This document shows positions 27,306 through 35,246 of a stretch of 64,000 bases of DNA, in pieces. The position numbers were made by a program, and so were the translations under genes. The DNA lies in assembly GCA_033485155.1 (NCBI GenBank), contig JAWQJJ010000007.1:1-64000 (forward strand), read 5' to 3'. This stretch comes from Methanomassiliicoccus sp. (GTDB taxonomy: Archaea > Thermoplasmatota > Thermoplasmata > Methanomassiliicoccales > Methanomassiliicoccaceae). The stretch's first letter is position 1, and each line of letters begins with the position of its first letter. Under the pieces are notes generated by a model, which made no database searches, was not told the DNA's origin, and saw only the letters and a program-made list of their open reading frames with translations.

Positions 27306-28385
27306 TCACACCCAGTCGGTGTCCCCAAGCACCAGGTGGCACTTCTGCTCGCCTCCGAGGCTCTGGGCCAAGTGCTCGGCGCCATCGGCGGGGCGGTACA
27401 GCAGCTTCATTTTTCGCTCATCGGGCCCGGGCTGCCTCATCAGGAACCCCGCCCTTCCAAGGTCAGGCATGTAGGGGTGGTCGGTGGGGAGCCATATCTG
27501 CAGGACGTTGGAGCCCTCTTCTCGGCATATCCTCGCTCCTTCCCGTACCAGGGCGGCGATGGTGCTCCCGTCACCGACCTCAGCGACGAGGTCGACGATG
27601 TCCATGAAGGTGCGGTTTTCGATGGTGTAAGGACGGAGAACGATGAAGCCGGCGGTGGACCCCCCGCGGCGGGCGAATAGGGTCCTGAATCTCCCGCCCC
27701 TAGGCTCGGAGTATCTCCATTTCAGGTACGCCTGGTCCCTGCGCAGCACGAAGGTGAAAGCCTCCTGGAAGCGCTTGGTCATGGCTTCGATGTCCTCCGG
27801 GAAGGTCGTGCTCTCGTATACCTCCACACTGGGATCGTCCTTGGCCCGGTTACCCTTCAGAGTCCTGAGGCCGGAGTAGGCAATCTTCTTCAAACCTCCG
27901 AACCTGACGTTCTCGAAGAATCCGTCAGGATTGGCGATCAGCTCGTACTGCCCCATCTCCACCTTGAGGTCTACGAACCCGGCCTTGCGGACCACCTTCT
28001 CTCCCGGCACCGAGGGGAAGGCGAACTCCACTTCCACCCCCCTACGCATATTGAGCTGGTGGAGGACGGGGACGGCGCGCTCCATGGTCCCTCTTCCCCT
28101 TACATCTTCGCGTGTCAGCAGGTCGGAGTACTGGGCTCCTCGGACCTCCTTCCCGTTGATCACCAGATCGGTGGGAAGGCTGGCAGCATGGGCGCACACC
28201 TTCCCCTCACCCACCGCGACCACCTCGTTGGTGTATCCGCGGGGGTTGTCGGCATACCTCCAATTCCAGAACTCGGTCTTGCTTCCCTGGTGAACAAACC
28301 CGGGCCACGGCATGGCTCCGGTCATGAGGTCGACGATGCCCTGGGCATCGTTCCGGTCTGCCGCTCGGATCAAAGTCTCGGTCAT
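27306..28385 (-). CDS. Tandem GNAT-fold acetyltransferase
   Basis: This 359-residue protein appears to hold two GNAT domains. The N-terminal one (about 5-155) has the acetyl-CoA loop TREDVRGRGTMERAV and FAFPSVPGEKVVRKAGF. The C-terminal one (about 185-345) has YLKWRYSEP, FIVLRPY and EEGSNVLQIWLP. The overall shape resembles the Eis-like or DUF-type double GNATs that acetylate amines or protein N-termini; the acceptor is unknown. A structured stretch lies upstream of its ATG. Confidence 0.8.
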   Translation of the reverse strand: MTETLIRAADRNDAQGIVDLMTGAMPWPGFVHQGSKTEFWNWRYADNPRGYTNEVVAVGEGKVCAHAASLPTDLVINGKEVRGAQYSDLLTREDVRGRGTMERAVPVLHQLNMRRGVEVEFAFPSVPGEKVVRKAGFVDLKVEMGQYELIANPDGFFENVRFGGLKKIAYSGLRTLKGNRAKDDPSVEVYESTTFPEDIEAMTKRFQEAFTFVLRRDQAYLKWRYSEPRGGRFRTLFARRGGSTAGFIVLRPYTIENRTFMDIVDLVAEVGDGSTIAALVREGARICREEGSNVLQIWLPTDHPYMPDLGRAGFLMRQPGPDERKMKLLYRPADGAEHLAQSLGGEQKCHLVLGDTDWV

Positions 28386-28474
28386 GAACCATCCCCTCCC
28401 TGGGTCGTATCGGTACCGTATGACATTCCCTATAAGGTGATTGCCCTGAATCGTCGACCAGGAAAATGAAGTGA

Positions 28475-28549
28475 ACCGGCAAGGAGCAGCCGGTCAGCGC
28501 CCACCACGGATGTTTGACCCAATCGGGTAAACCAGAGGTCAGGATGACC
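28475..28549. promoter_or_regulatory. Three consecutive hairpins in a divergent intergenic region
   Basis: ACCGGC-N8-GCCGGT (28475-28494), GTTT(G)ACCC-AATC-GGGTAAAC with one bulged base (28512-28532) and GGTCA-GGA-TGACC (28537-28549) lie in a row between the divergent GNAT and SPFH-operon genes. A minus-strand TATA-like attttaata (about 28560-28568) would place part of them in the GNAT leader. They could be a structured leader, operators or a small RNA. Confidence 0.3.
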
Positions 28550-28582
28550 AAGTGATGCTATTAAAATGATGCTCGGTACGAT

Positions 28583-28592
28583 ACTATTATAC
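28583..28592 (+). promoter_or_regulatory. TATA box of the SPFH zinc-ribbon operon
   Basis: The AT-rich tactattata lies 41-50 bases before the ATG of the first operon gene, and GAGGGTT lies about 10 bases before that ATG as a ribosome site. This predicts a short leader. Confidence 0.5.
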
Positions 28593-28632
28593 CCTCACCT
28601 GGGGTTTTAACGCAAAAAAGAGGGTTCACACC

Positions 28633-29163
28633 ATGCCGGACATACGTCAGAGAGTGCAGGAGGACCAAGGTATCCTGAAGAAGATCCAGCTGTTCGTCCC
28701 TGGATTCCGGGGCTACCGTCAGAGGGAGGACCTGAGGGACGCCGACCGCATGCTGCGGGATCAGTTGGCGAAGAAACTGTCGCTCCAGCGGAAGCAGGTC
28801 GAGGGAGCCCGCCGGCTGGTGGTCAGCTCCTTCAACTCCAAGGAGCTGGAGCTCATGGGCGGGATCGTCACCGGCTACAAAAAGGTGGAAGGTCTGGTCT
28901 CCCACTCCTCGCCCGGGTACTCCGGCATATCTGCCGACGTCCAGTTCAAGCAGGACGAGATATTCCGGCTTTACGATTATGACGCCTCGATGATCGACGG
29001 GCTGGCATCGATGCAGCAATCCATCGATCAGTTGAAGGCGGCCCTCGCCGCCCAGGACGGCCTGCGGGCCCAAGCGGAGCTCGATCAGCTCAAGGCTCTG
29101 CTCGGCAACTTCGAGGAACAGTTCAAGCGACGCATCAACGTCATTCAGGGAACGGAGGTCTAA
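28633..29163 (+). CDS. Helical partner protein of the SPFH operon
   Basis: This 176-residue, almost wholly helical, charged protein has the N-terminal signature KKIQLFVPGFRGYRQREDLRDADRMLRD (about 16-43) seen in a widespread uncharacterised family that neighbours SPFH genes. It then has heptad-like stretches (about 44-75 and 125-170). There is no signal or membrane helix. It is first in a five-gene run; the next gene starts two bases after its stop. In bacterial relatives of this operon a PspA-like coiled-coil protein holds this slot, so I infer a scaffold or membrane-binding role. Confidence 0.75.
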   Translation: MPDIRQRVQEDQGILKKIQLFVPGFRGYRQREDLRDADRMLRDQLAKKLSLQRKQVEGARRLVVSSFNSKELELMGGIVTGYKKVEGLVSHSSPGYSGISADVQFKQDEIFRLYDYDASMIDGLASMQQSIDQLKAALAAQDGLRAQAELDQLKALLGNFEEQFKRRINVIQGTEV

Positions 29164-29165
29164 AG

Positions 29166-30329
29166 ATGGCAAAGGTAACCGACCCCAGCGGGGGCGGGGG
29201 GCTGAAAGACAGCCTCATCGGCTCGGCCACCTTCAGCTGGGACGATATCGAGAAGCGCGGTAACATCATGTTCCGCGTCCCGCGGCTGATCAGGTACAAT
29301 GACAACATCGTGGTGAGGGAGGATGAGATCGCGGCGTTCTACCGTGATGGCAAGGCGCTTACCTACTTCGACCGTCCCGATCGTTACGCGCTCACCGACA
29401 TCAACGCTCCGATCGTAGGCAGGCTGGTCAAGGCCCTCTCGGGTGTGGTCCAGCAGGCTGAGGTCATATATCTGCAGAAGCGTGCCTTCGACGGTAAGTT
29501 TGGCTCCAAGCAACCATACCAGTTCCGGGACAAGGACTTCGGCGTGGTGAACCTCAGAGTGTTCGGCGAGTTCCGTTACAAGGTCGGACAGCCAGAGAAT
29601 TTCGTCAACCAGTTCGTGGGCACGTTGAACTTCGCCACCTCCGCCGAGGTGGAGGAACGTCTGAAGGAGCAGATGGTCGTTCTTATCTACAACGTGGTCG
29701 GGGAGATGAAGAACCAGGGGATGGGAGTCGCCGACCTGGCCTCCAGCCTCATGAACATTGAGCAGGGAGTGTTGGAGAAAGCCAAGGACCACTTCGACTT
29801 GTACGGGATCACCATCGACAAAGTATCCGGACTGTACATCTCCCTGCCGGACGAGGTCCAGAAGGCGGTGGACACCCGGGCCTCAATGCAGGTGCTGGGC
29901 ACCAACTACATGGGCTACCAGACTGGTCAGGCTATGCGCGAGGCGGCCCAGAATCCCTCGGGCGGGGCCGCCGGTGTCGGCGTAGGCCTCGGGGCCGGTG
30001 TGGGGATGGGGTACACTATGGTCGACCAGATGCGGCAACAGCCGGTCAGCGGCCAACAGCAGCAGGGCGGAGCGGTACCCTTCGGCAATACGGTGAAATG
30101 TCCGAAGTGCGGGGCCATGAACCCCCCCACCAACAAGTTCTGCTCGGAGTGCGGAACCAAGTTCGAGGCCGACAAGAAGTGCCCCAAATGCGGCGCCAAC
30201 GTCCCTGGCGGCTCCAAGTTCTGCCCCGAGTGCGGCAATCCCATGGGCAGCAAGAAGTGCGCCAACTGCGGGGCCGAGGTCAGTGCGGGGACCAAGTTCT
30301 GCCCCGAATGCGGGAAACCCATCCAGTGA
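29166..30329 (+). CDS. SPFH-domain protein with C-terminal zinc ribbons (YdjI-like)
   Basis: This 387-residue protein has an SPFH/virion-core-like domain (about 20-255), a Gly- and Gln-rich low-complexity hinge (about 260-305), then three CxxC...CxxC zinc ribbons (about 309-387, each with CP(K/E)CG or CxNCG pairs). There is no membrane helix, unlike classical stomatins. It resembles Bacillus YdjI, an SPFH protein that gathers at the membrane through zinc-ribbon membrane partners and recruits PspA. The three following genes encode just such zinc-ribbon proteins. RNA-level coupling is implied by the 2-base gap before it and the 9-base gap after. Confidence 0.88.
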   Translation: MAKVTDPSGGGGLKDSLIGSATFSWDDIEKRGNIMFRVPRLIRYNDNIVVREDEIAAFYRDGKALTYFDRPDRYALTDINAPIVGRLVKALSGVVQQAEVIYLQKRAFDGKFGSKQPYQFRDKDFGVVNLRVFGEFRYKVGQPENFVNQFVGTLNFATSAEVEERLKEQMVVLIYNVVGEMKNQGMGVADLASSLMNIEQGVLEKAKDHFDLYGITIDKVSGLYISLPDEVQKAVDTRASMQVLGTNYMGYQTGQAMREAAQNPSGGAAGVGVGLGAGVGMGYTMVDQMRQQPVSGQQQQGGAVPFGNTVKCPKCGAMNPPTNKFCSECGTKFEADKKCPKCGANVPGGSKFCPECGNPMGSKKCANCGAEVSAGTKFCPECGKPIQ

Positions 30330-30338
30330 GGTCCACAG

Positions 30339-31082
30339 ATGGCCCAGGTAAAATGTCCCAAGTGCTCAGCGCCGATGGAGCTTGACTCCGGCACCAAGTT
30401 CGCCAAGTGCAGCTACTGCGGCTCGCTGATCTTCTTTGACCGAACCGGTGCGGGGTTCTATTACGCCATACCCTTCAAGCTCAGCCAGGACGACGCCGTG
30501 GGCACGTTCCGCCGCTGGGCCGGAGGGTCCACCAAGGCCAAGGACCTAGACCGCCTGGCGAACATCACCGCGGTCAAGAAGAAATACTTCCCGGTATACC
30601 TCTTCCGCAGAGATCTCAATGGCAAGGAGGAGGTGATGGTGGAACCGGCCGGCTCCACCATCCTGCCGGGCCTTCACCAGCTCAAGATCCCTGGCGGCGA
30701 TCTCCGTATCTTCGACGACAAGTTCGACACCAACGGGGCGGAGATGGTCAAGCCGGACATCGAGATGCTGCACTATCTGGACAAGCTACCTGGAGCGGGA
30801 AAGGAGCAGGCCTTGGTCTACTTTCCAATTTGGACCATTGACTACAACTTCGGCGGTTCCAGCTATCAGGTGGTGGTGGACGCTTCCTCCTCAGAGGTGT
30901 TCGCGACTTCCTTCCCCACCCGGAGTTCGGCCGCCTACCTGTTGGTGGCGGTGGCCGGGTTCTTCACCTTTCTGGCCCTGGGATTCGTGGCCACGGTCTA
31001 CTTCATACCGGCCCTGATCCTCATGGCAGTGACCGTGGTGGCGGTGTTCCTTACCTCTCTGACGGTGGCAAGGAGGCTTTGA
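30339..31082 (+). CDS. Zinc-ribbon membrane protein of the SPFH operon (1)
   Basis: This 247-residue protein has an N-terminal zinc ribbon (CPKC...CSYCG, about 6-28), a soluble domain with recurring YFPVYLF and VYFPIWTIDYNF strands (about 40-190) and two C-terminal membrane helices (about 199-221 and 223-243). The same plan (zinc ribbon, IPFK...P-x-(Y/F), Y(F)P-x-W) recurs in the next two genes, so they are paralogues. YdjG/YdjH of Bacillus have a comparable zinc ribbon plus membrane anchor. Annotations of such proteins as PriA-like helicases come only from the zinc ribbon. Confidence 0.78.
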   Translation: MAQVKCPKCSAPMELDSGTKFAKCSYCGSLIFFDRTGAGFYYAIPFKLSQDDAVGTFRRWAGGSTKAKDLDRLANITAVKKKYFPVYLFRRDLNGKEEVMVEPAGSTILPGLHQLKIPGGDLRIFDDKFDTNGAEMVKPDIEMLHYLDKLPGAGKEQALVYFPIWTIDYNFGGSSYQVVVDASSSEVFATSFPTRSSAAYLLVAVAGFFTFLALGFVATVYFIPALILMAVTVVAVFLTSLTVARRL

Positions 31083-31083
31083 C

Positions 31084-32085
31084 ATGGGCGATATAACCGT
31101 CGGCCTGAACTGCCCCGCCTGCGGGGGTGCCATCTCCATCAAGGAAGGGGAGAGCGTTGTCAACTGCCAGTACTGCGGCTCCACCCTCTACGCGGAGGGG
31201 GACAAGGGCGTGATGACAATCGCCTTCAAGAACAAGCTGGACCAGGGGTCGGCAGTGGGAGCCGCCCAGGGATGGTGGAGGAAGGGCTTCAAAGCCCGGG
31301 ACCTGCGTACCAAGGGCAAGGTCACCGAGTGTTATCCCATCTACATCCCGTTCTGGAATATCAACACCAGGGTGGCTGGGTGGGTATGCGGCTACGAGGA
31401 GAGGACCCACTCCGACAGCAAGGGGAACACCCACACCGAGAGGGTCTACAAAGAAGAGATGGTCCTCATGGACCTGGTGTTCTCGGAGATCGCCTGCGAC
31501 CCCGGCGATCTCGGGGTTCGATCGCTGCGTAACTTCTCCGGTGAGTCATCGTTCGAGGATTTCGAGATGATCCCGACCTTCGAGTCGACCACCAGCCGGG
31601 ACGATGCGGATGCCCACGCCCGTGATGACGCCATCACCCGCGGGCGGAGCTCCGCCCACGTTCCCCATGTCACCTTCGAACGGCTTCATGCCTTGATCAA
31701 GAGGACATCGATCATCTACTATCCTGTCTGGGTCGTCCGGTACACCTACCAGGATCGCATGTACATCCTGACGGTGGATGGAGTGACGGGGCAGGTGCTC
31801 TCCGGCCGTGCCCCCGGGGACCCCCTCTTCCAGAGCCTCGCGGTCACCGCTGGGACGTCCGTTGGCGGTCTCGCCGCGGCTGGTGGGATCCTCTTCACGG
31901 TGGAGGCCGGTTCGGAGTTCGGGATCGCTGGGGTGATATTCGGCTTCATCATTCTGGGCCTCACTTACGTCTTCTTCCGCCATGGTTCGGAGATCATTGA
32001 AGGAGACTTCCCCGATCGCAGAAAGGCTGTCGATCTCAAGCAGATCGAGGACATCGGCAGGATGATAGGAGGTGCGTACCGATGA
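31084..32085 (+). CDS. Zinc-ribbon membrane protein of the SPFH operon (2)
   Basis: This 333-residue protein has a zinc ribbon (CPAC...CQYCG, about 10-34), a long soluble region with YPIYIPFWNINTRVAGWVCGYEE and IIYYPVWVVRYTYQDRMYILTVDGVTGQVLSG, then two membrane helices (about 254-277 and 280-299) and a charged tail. It starts one base after the previous stop behind AAGGAGG. Its last four bases overlap the next start (ATGA). Paralogous to its neighbours, it probably anchors the SPFH protein at the membrane. Confidence 0.78.
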   Translation: MGDITVGLNCPACGGAISIKEGESVVNCQYCGSTLYAEGDKGVMTIAFKNKLDQGSAVGAAQGWWRKGFKARDLRTKGKVTECYPIYIPFWNINTRVAGWVCGYEERTHSDSKGNTHTERVYKEEMVLMDLVFSEIACDPGDLGVRSLRNFSGESSFEDFEMIPTFESTTSRDDADAHARDDAITRGRSSAHVPHVTFERLHALIKRTSIIYYPVWVVRYTYQDRMYILTVDGVTGQVLSGRAPGDPLFQSLAVTAGTSVGGLAAAGGILFTVEAGSEFGIAGVIFGFIILGLTYVFFRHGSEIIEGDFPDRRKAVDLKQIEDIGRMIGGAYR

Positions 32086-32672
32086 GGATCGTTCAGGTCA
32101 AGTGCCCCAACTGCGGACAGCCTATCTATCAGAAGACCAGGGACGAGATGTTCCTCTGTCAGAACTGCGGAACGATTCATCAACGTGATGCGCAGGGACC
32201 TCACAAGGTCCCCTTTGAGGTCGCCAGTCCCAACCCTGCGGCCGCCGGGCAGCGGTCATACATGCCGTTCTGGCGCCTGCGCTGTGATTTCATCATACGC
32301 TCGAGGAAGGTAGAGGGAGGGTTGCTGCACAAGCTGGCCACTTCGTTCAACGGAGCTGATAACGGCGGCTCCCTGTACATCTTCGTCCCCGCCGCGGACC
32401 TCGACACCGCCACCTTCAGGCGGCTGGCGGTGATGCTGACCTCATCGCCCCCTCGTTACCAGGCCAGGTCGGACTTCGCTGGCATCGAGAGGATACCGAC
32501 TACCATGGGCCAGGATGAGGCGCTGGAGATGGCGGATTTCGTAGCGGTCACCCTGGAAGCGGAGAAGCCGGGCACCCTGCAGTATCTCGATTACGAACTG
32601 AAGGTGCAGGAGGCCAGGCTAATATATCTGCCCGTGATCGGCACCCCCGACGGTCCTTGGCTGGCACTGTAG
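32082..32672 (+). CDS. Zinc-ribbon protein of the SPFH operon (3), no membrane helix
   Basis: This 196-residue protein has a zinc ribbon (CPNC...CQNCG, about 7-28), a KVPFE...YMPFWRLRCDF strand pair and a C-terminal RLIYLPVIG, the same core as the two preceding proteins but without their membrane helices. It starts in an ATGA overlap after AGGAGGTG, so it is coupled to the gene before. It may be the soluble adaptor of the complex. Confidence 0.75.
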   Translation: MRIVQVKCPNCGQPIYQKTRDEMFLCQNCGTIHQRDAQGPHKVPFEVASPNPAAAGQRSYMPFWRLRCDFIIRSRKVEGGLLHKLATSFNGADNGGSLYIFVPAADLDTATFRRLAVMLTSSPPRYQARSDFAGIERIPTTMGQDEALEMADFVAVTLEAEKPGTLQYLDYELKVQEARLIYLPVIGTPDGPWLAL

Positions 32673-32783
32673 ACGAATTAACCTCCGAAATTCGTACCAT
32701 CCGGATAAGAGAAGGGCCCATTAGTCCAACGAGGGCGGTCCAGCGGGCATAGTTTTTAGATGCCCCTCGTTATTTTTATCCCC

Positions 32784-33254
32784 ATGACCGGAGCGGACCT
32801 AGGGCTCATATTCATCATAATCGGAGTGATCATGTTATTGGCCGAGGCGGTGACGCCCGGCGCCTTCCTGGTGGTACCGGCAACGGTACTCATCGTGCTG
32901 GGAGCGCTAGGTATGATTGCGCCGGACCTGTTGCTCAGCATCTGGTCGCCGATCATCGCTGTGCTCATCGGCGTGCCGGTGTTCATGCTCACGGTGAAAG
33001 CGTACCAGAAGCTGTCCCCGCCCATGCCCCCCACCACGACGGTGGCCACATCTCTCATCGGGAAGGAAGGGATTGTGGTGGCCGATATCTGCCCAAACAA
33101 CATCCGGGGGAAGGTCAAGATCGAGAACGACACCTGGAGCGCCACCTCGGTCCGTCCCATCCCTACGGGCTATCGGGTGCGAGTGGTCCACAGCGAAGGC
33201 GTTCATGTGAAGGTCGAGCCCATCGGGGAAGTCCCCGAGGCCGAGTGCAATTAA
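32784..33254 (+). CDS. NfeD-family membrane protein
   Basis: This short NfeD has two to three N-terminal membrane helices (about 5-75) and a C-terminal OB-fold (about 85-145; SLIGKEGIVVADI...GKVKIENDTWSATS). The start is set at ATG 32784 because TATA-like gtttttaga (32752-32759) places initiation near it; an upstream in-frame ATG at 32760 would add eight residues. NfeD proteins pair with SPFH stomatins in most prokaryotes, and the stomatin gene follows 13 bases later. Confidence 0.9.
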   Translation: MTGADLGLIFIIIGVIMLLAEAVTPGAFLVVPATVLIVLGALGMIAPDLLLSIWSPIIAVLIGVPVFMLTVKAYQKLSPPMPPTTTVATSLIGKEGIVVADICPNNIRGKVKIENDTWSATSVRPIPTGYRVRVVHSEGVHVKVEPIGEVPEAECN

Positions 33255-33267
33255 GGAGGAGGAAAAA

Positions 33268-34371
33268 ATGGTCGATGTATTGACGGTGGGACTTCTGGTC
33301 CTGGCCATTGTGGCCGCAGTGCTGATCCTGATAACTGGTATCCGCATCGTGAAACCTTACGAGCAGGCCATCTACATATTGCTCGGAACGTACAAGCGAA
33401 CGCTGAACCCGGGGTTCAACTATGTGTTCCCGTTGATCAGTGAGGTGGTGAAGATCGACCTCCGTACCCAGGTGCTGGAGGTCCCCCGGCAGGAGGTCAT
33501 CACCAAGGACAACTCGCCCACCAACGTGGACGCCATCATCTATACCAAGGTCATCGATCCCAAGAAGGCGTTCTTCCAGGTCACCAACTACCGGGCGGCG
33601 ACCGTCTACCTGGCGCAGACGACCCTTCGTGCCATCATCGGAGACATGGAGCTCGATGAGATCCTGTCGTCCCGGGAGAAGATCAACCTGCGTCTGCGGG
33701 ATATCCTCGATGAGGCGACCGATAAGTGGGGTGTTCGTGTCGAAGCGGTGGAGATAAGGGAGGTCGATCCCGCCCCCAAGGTCAAGCAGGCCATGGAGGA
33801 GCAGACGTCCTCTGAGCGTCTGAGAAGGGCGGCCATTCTGCGGGCCGACGGAGAGAAGCGCGCGGCTATCCTCAGCGCCGAGGGGTCCAAGAGGTCCCGC
33901 ATCCTGCAGGCCGAAGGTGTCCGTCAGTCCAAGGTACTGGAGGCGGAGGGCGAGCGGCTGGCAATCATTCTGCAGAGCCAGGGTGAGGCCCAGAAGCTGC
34001 GCATCCTGTCGGTCGGCGCAAGCCCCCTGGACTCGAAGGCCTTGGCGGTTCTGTCGATGCAGACGATGCAGAGCCTCGGCGCGTCGCAGTCGACCAAGTG
34101 GATCCTGCCGTTCGAGGTCACCAAGGTCCTCGAGGGCATGTCCGAGTTCCTAGGCGTCTCCCGGCAGACCCCTACCCGTGACGTCGCCGACCAGGCCGCC
34201 ATCGAGAAGGCAGTGGGCAAGCCGGAGGACATCCTCGGCCCCATTCCCACGCCTGATGAGCTGCGATCCGAGCTCAAGGGTCTGGAGGACGCCATGGCCA
34301 AGGAGCAGGCTGAGGCCGAGGCCATCGGGGCCCTGGGCCAAGGGAGGCCGGACAAAGAAATGCTGAAGTAA
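33268..34371 (+). CDS. Stomatin/slipin-type SPFH (Band 7) protein
   Basis: This 367-residue protein has an N-terminal membrane anchor (about 5-26), a Band 7 domain (about 28-200; IRIVKPYEQAIYILLGTYKRTLNPGFNYVFP and EVPRQEVITKDN are hallmarks), an Ala/Glu-rich coiled coil (about 175-255) and a variable C-terminus. It should assemble into rings or microdomains on the membrane. A strong ribosome site (AAGGAGGAGG) precedes the ATG. It forms an operon with nfeD. It is a different SPFH subfamily from the zinc-ribbon one upstream. Confidence 0.93.
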   Translation: MVDVLTVGLLVLAIVAAVLILITGIRIVKPYEQAIYILLGTYKRTLNPGFNYVFPLISEVVKIDLRTQVLEVPRQEVITKDNSPTNVDAIIYTKVIDPKKAFFQVTNYRAATVYLAQTTLRAIIGDMELDEILSSREKINLRLRDILDEATDKWGVRVEAVEIREVDPAPKVKQAMEEQTSSERLRRAAILRADGEKRAAILSAEGSKRSRILQAEGVRQSKVLEAEGERLAIILQSQGEAQKLRILSVGASPLDSKALAVLSMQTMQSLGASQSTKWILPFEVTKVLEGMSEFLGVSRQTPTRDVADQAAIEKAVGKPEDILGPIPTPDELRSELKGLEDAMAKEQAEAEAIGALGQGRPDKEMLK

Positions 34372-34379
34372 GTGCATAT

Positions 34380-34402
34380 AAACCCCTTCTTTCCCTTTTT
34401 CG
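34380..34402 (+). terminator. AAACCCCTT-type terminator after the stomatin gene
   Basis: AAACCCCTT followed by ctttccctttttcg begins nine bases after the stop codon and fits archaeal T-tract termination. Confidence 0.55.
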
Positions 34403-34522
34403 ATGGCCCGGTCACTCCATTCTGATAAACAATTCTGGTTCGACAATTCGACGTCGTAGCCAATAAGTTTCATAAGGGGCCCCAAGCTACCCCGGCCACT
34501 AACTGATCGGGGAGGTCAAGCC

Positions 34523-35242
34523 GTGTCGATAATCCGCTGCGAGAACGTCGTCAAGACCTATGTCACAGGAGACATTACCGTAAATGCCCTGAAGGGCATC
34601 GACCTGGAGATCGAGAAGGGAGAGATGGTGGCAGTCATGGGTCCGTCTGGATGCGGCAAGACCACTCTCCTCAACTGCCTGTCGGGGATCGACGAGGTCA
34701 CCTCTGGGCGCATCACCATTGAGGATAAGGATATAACCACGATGGACGACAACGCCAAGACGGGCTTCCGGGCCAAGCGCATGGGCTTCGTCTTTCAGTT
34801 CTACAACCTGCTGCCAGTGCTGTCGGCCACCGAGAATGTAGAGCTTCCTCTGCTCATCGCCGGGGGCAATCCCCAGGAGGCGAGGAAGAGGGCGTTGGAG
34901 CTCCTCGACTCGGTCGGCCTGTCCAAGCGGGCGAGCCTCCGCCCCAACTCTCTGTCCGGTGGCGAGAGGCAGAGGGTAACCATCGCCCGGGCGCTGAGCA
35001 ACACTCCGGCCATCGTGTGGGCCGACGAGCCCACCGGCGATCTCGACGTGCGGACCTCGGAGGAGGTGGTCGCCCTCATGCGTCGCCTGAACAAGGAGAA
35101 CGGGCAGACCTTCGTCATTGTCACCCACGATCCTGAGGTGGGGGCCAAGTGCGACCGTATCATTCACATGCGGGACGGGCAGGTCGTTTCCACTAATGGT
35201 AACGTTGATCACATATCCAGCGAGATCCGGCAGCTGGGGTGA
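34523..35242 (+). CDS. MacB/LolD-type ABC transporter ATP-binding protein
   Basis: This 239-residue ATPase starts at GTG behind a strong GGGGAGGTCA site. Walker A is GPSGCGKTT (40-48), the signature [15 protein letters not shown] is complete and Walker B is [12 protein letters not shown]. It is of the MacB/LolD class, whose ATPases drive mechanical work by FtsX-like permeases rather than ordinary substrate translocation. The permease gene follows directly. Confidence 0.94.
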   Translation: MSIIRCENVVKTYVTGDITVNALKGIDLEIEKGEMVAVMGPSGCGKTTLLNCLSGIDEVTSGRITIEDKDITTMDDNAKTGFRAKRMGFVFQFYNLLPVLSATENVELPLLIAGGNPQEARKRALELLDSVGLSKRASLRPNSLSGGERQRVTIARALSNTPAIVWADEPTGDLDVRTSEEVVALMRRLNKENGQTFVIVTHDPEVGAKCDRIIHMRDGQVVSTNGNVDHISSEIRQLG

Positions 35243-35246
35243 TGAC

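Noticed and set aside
35118-35246. ATG-initiated start of the MacB-type permease inside the ATPase gene
   Set aside because: It would overlap the ATPase by more than 100 bases and give a polar, non-family N-terminus; the CTG with GGTGAT fits better.
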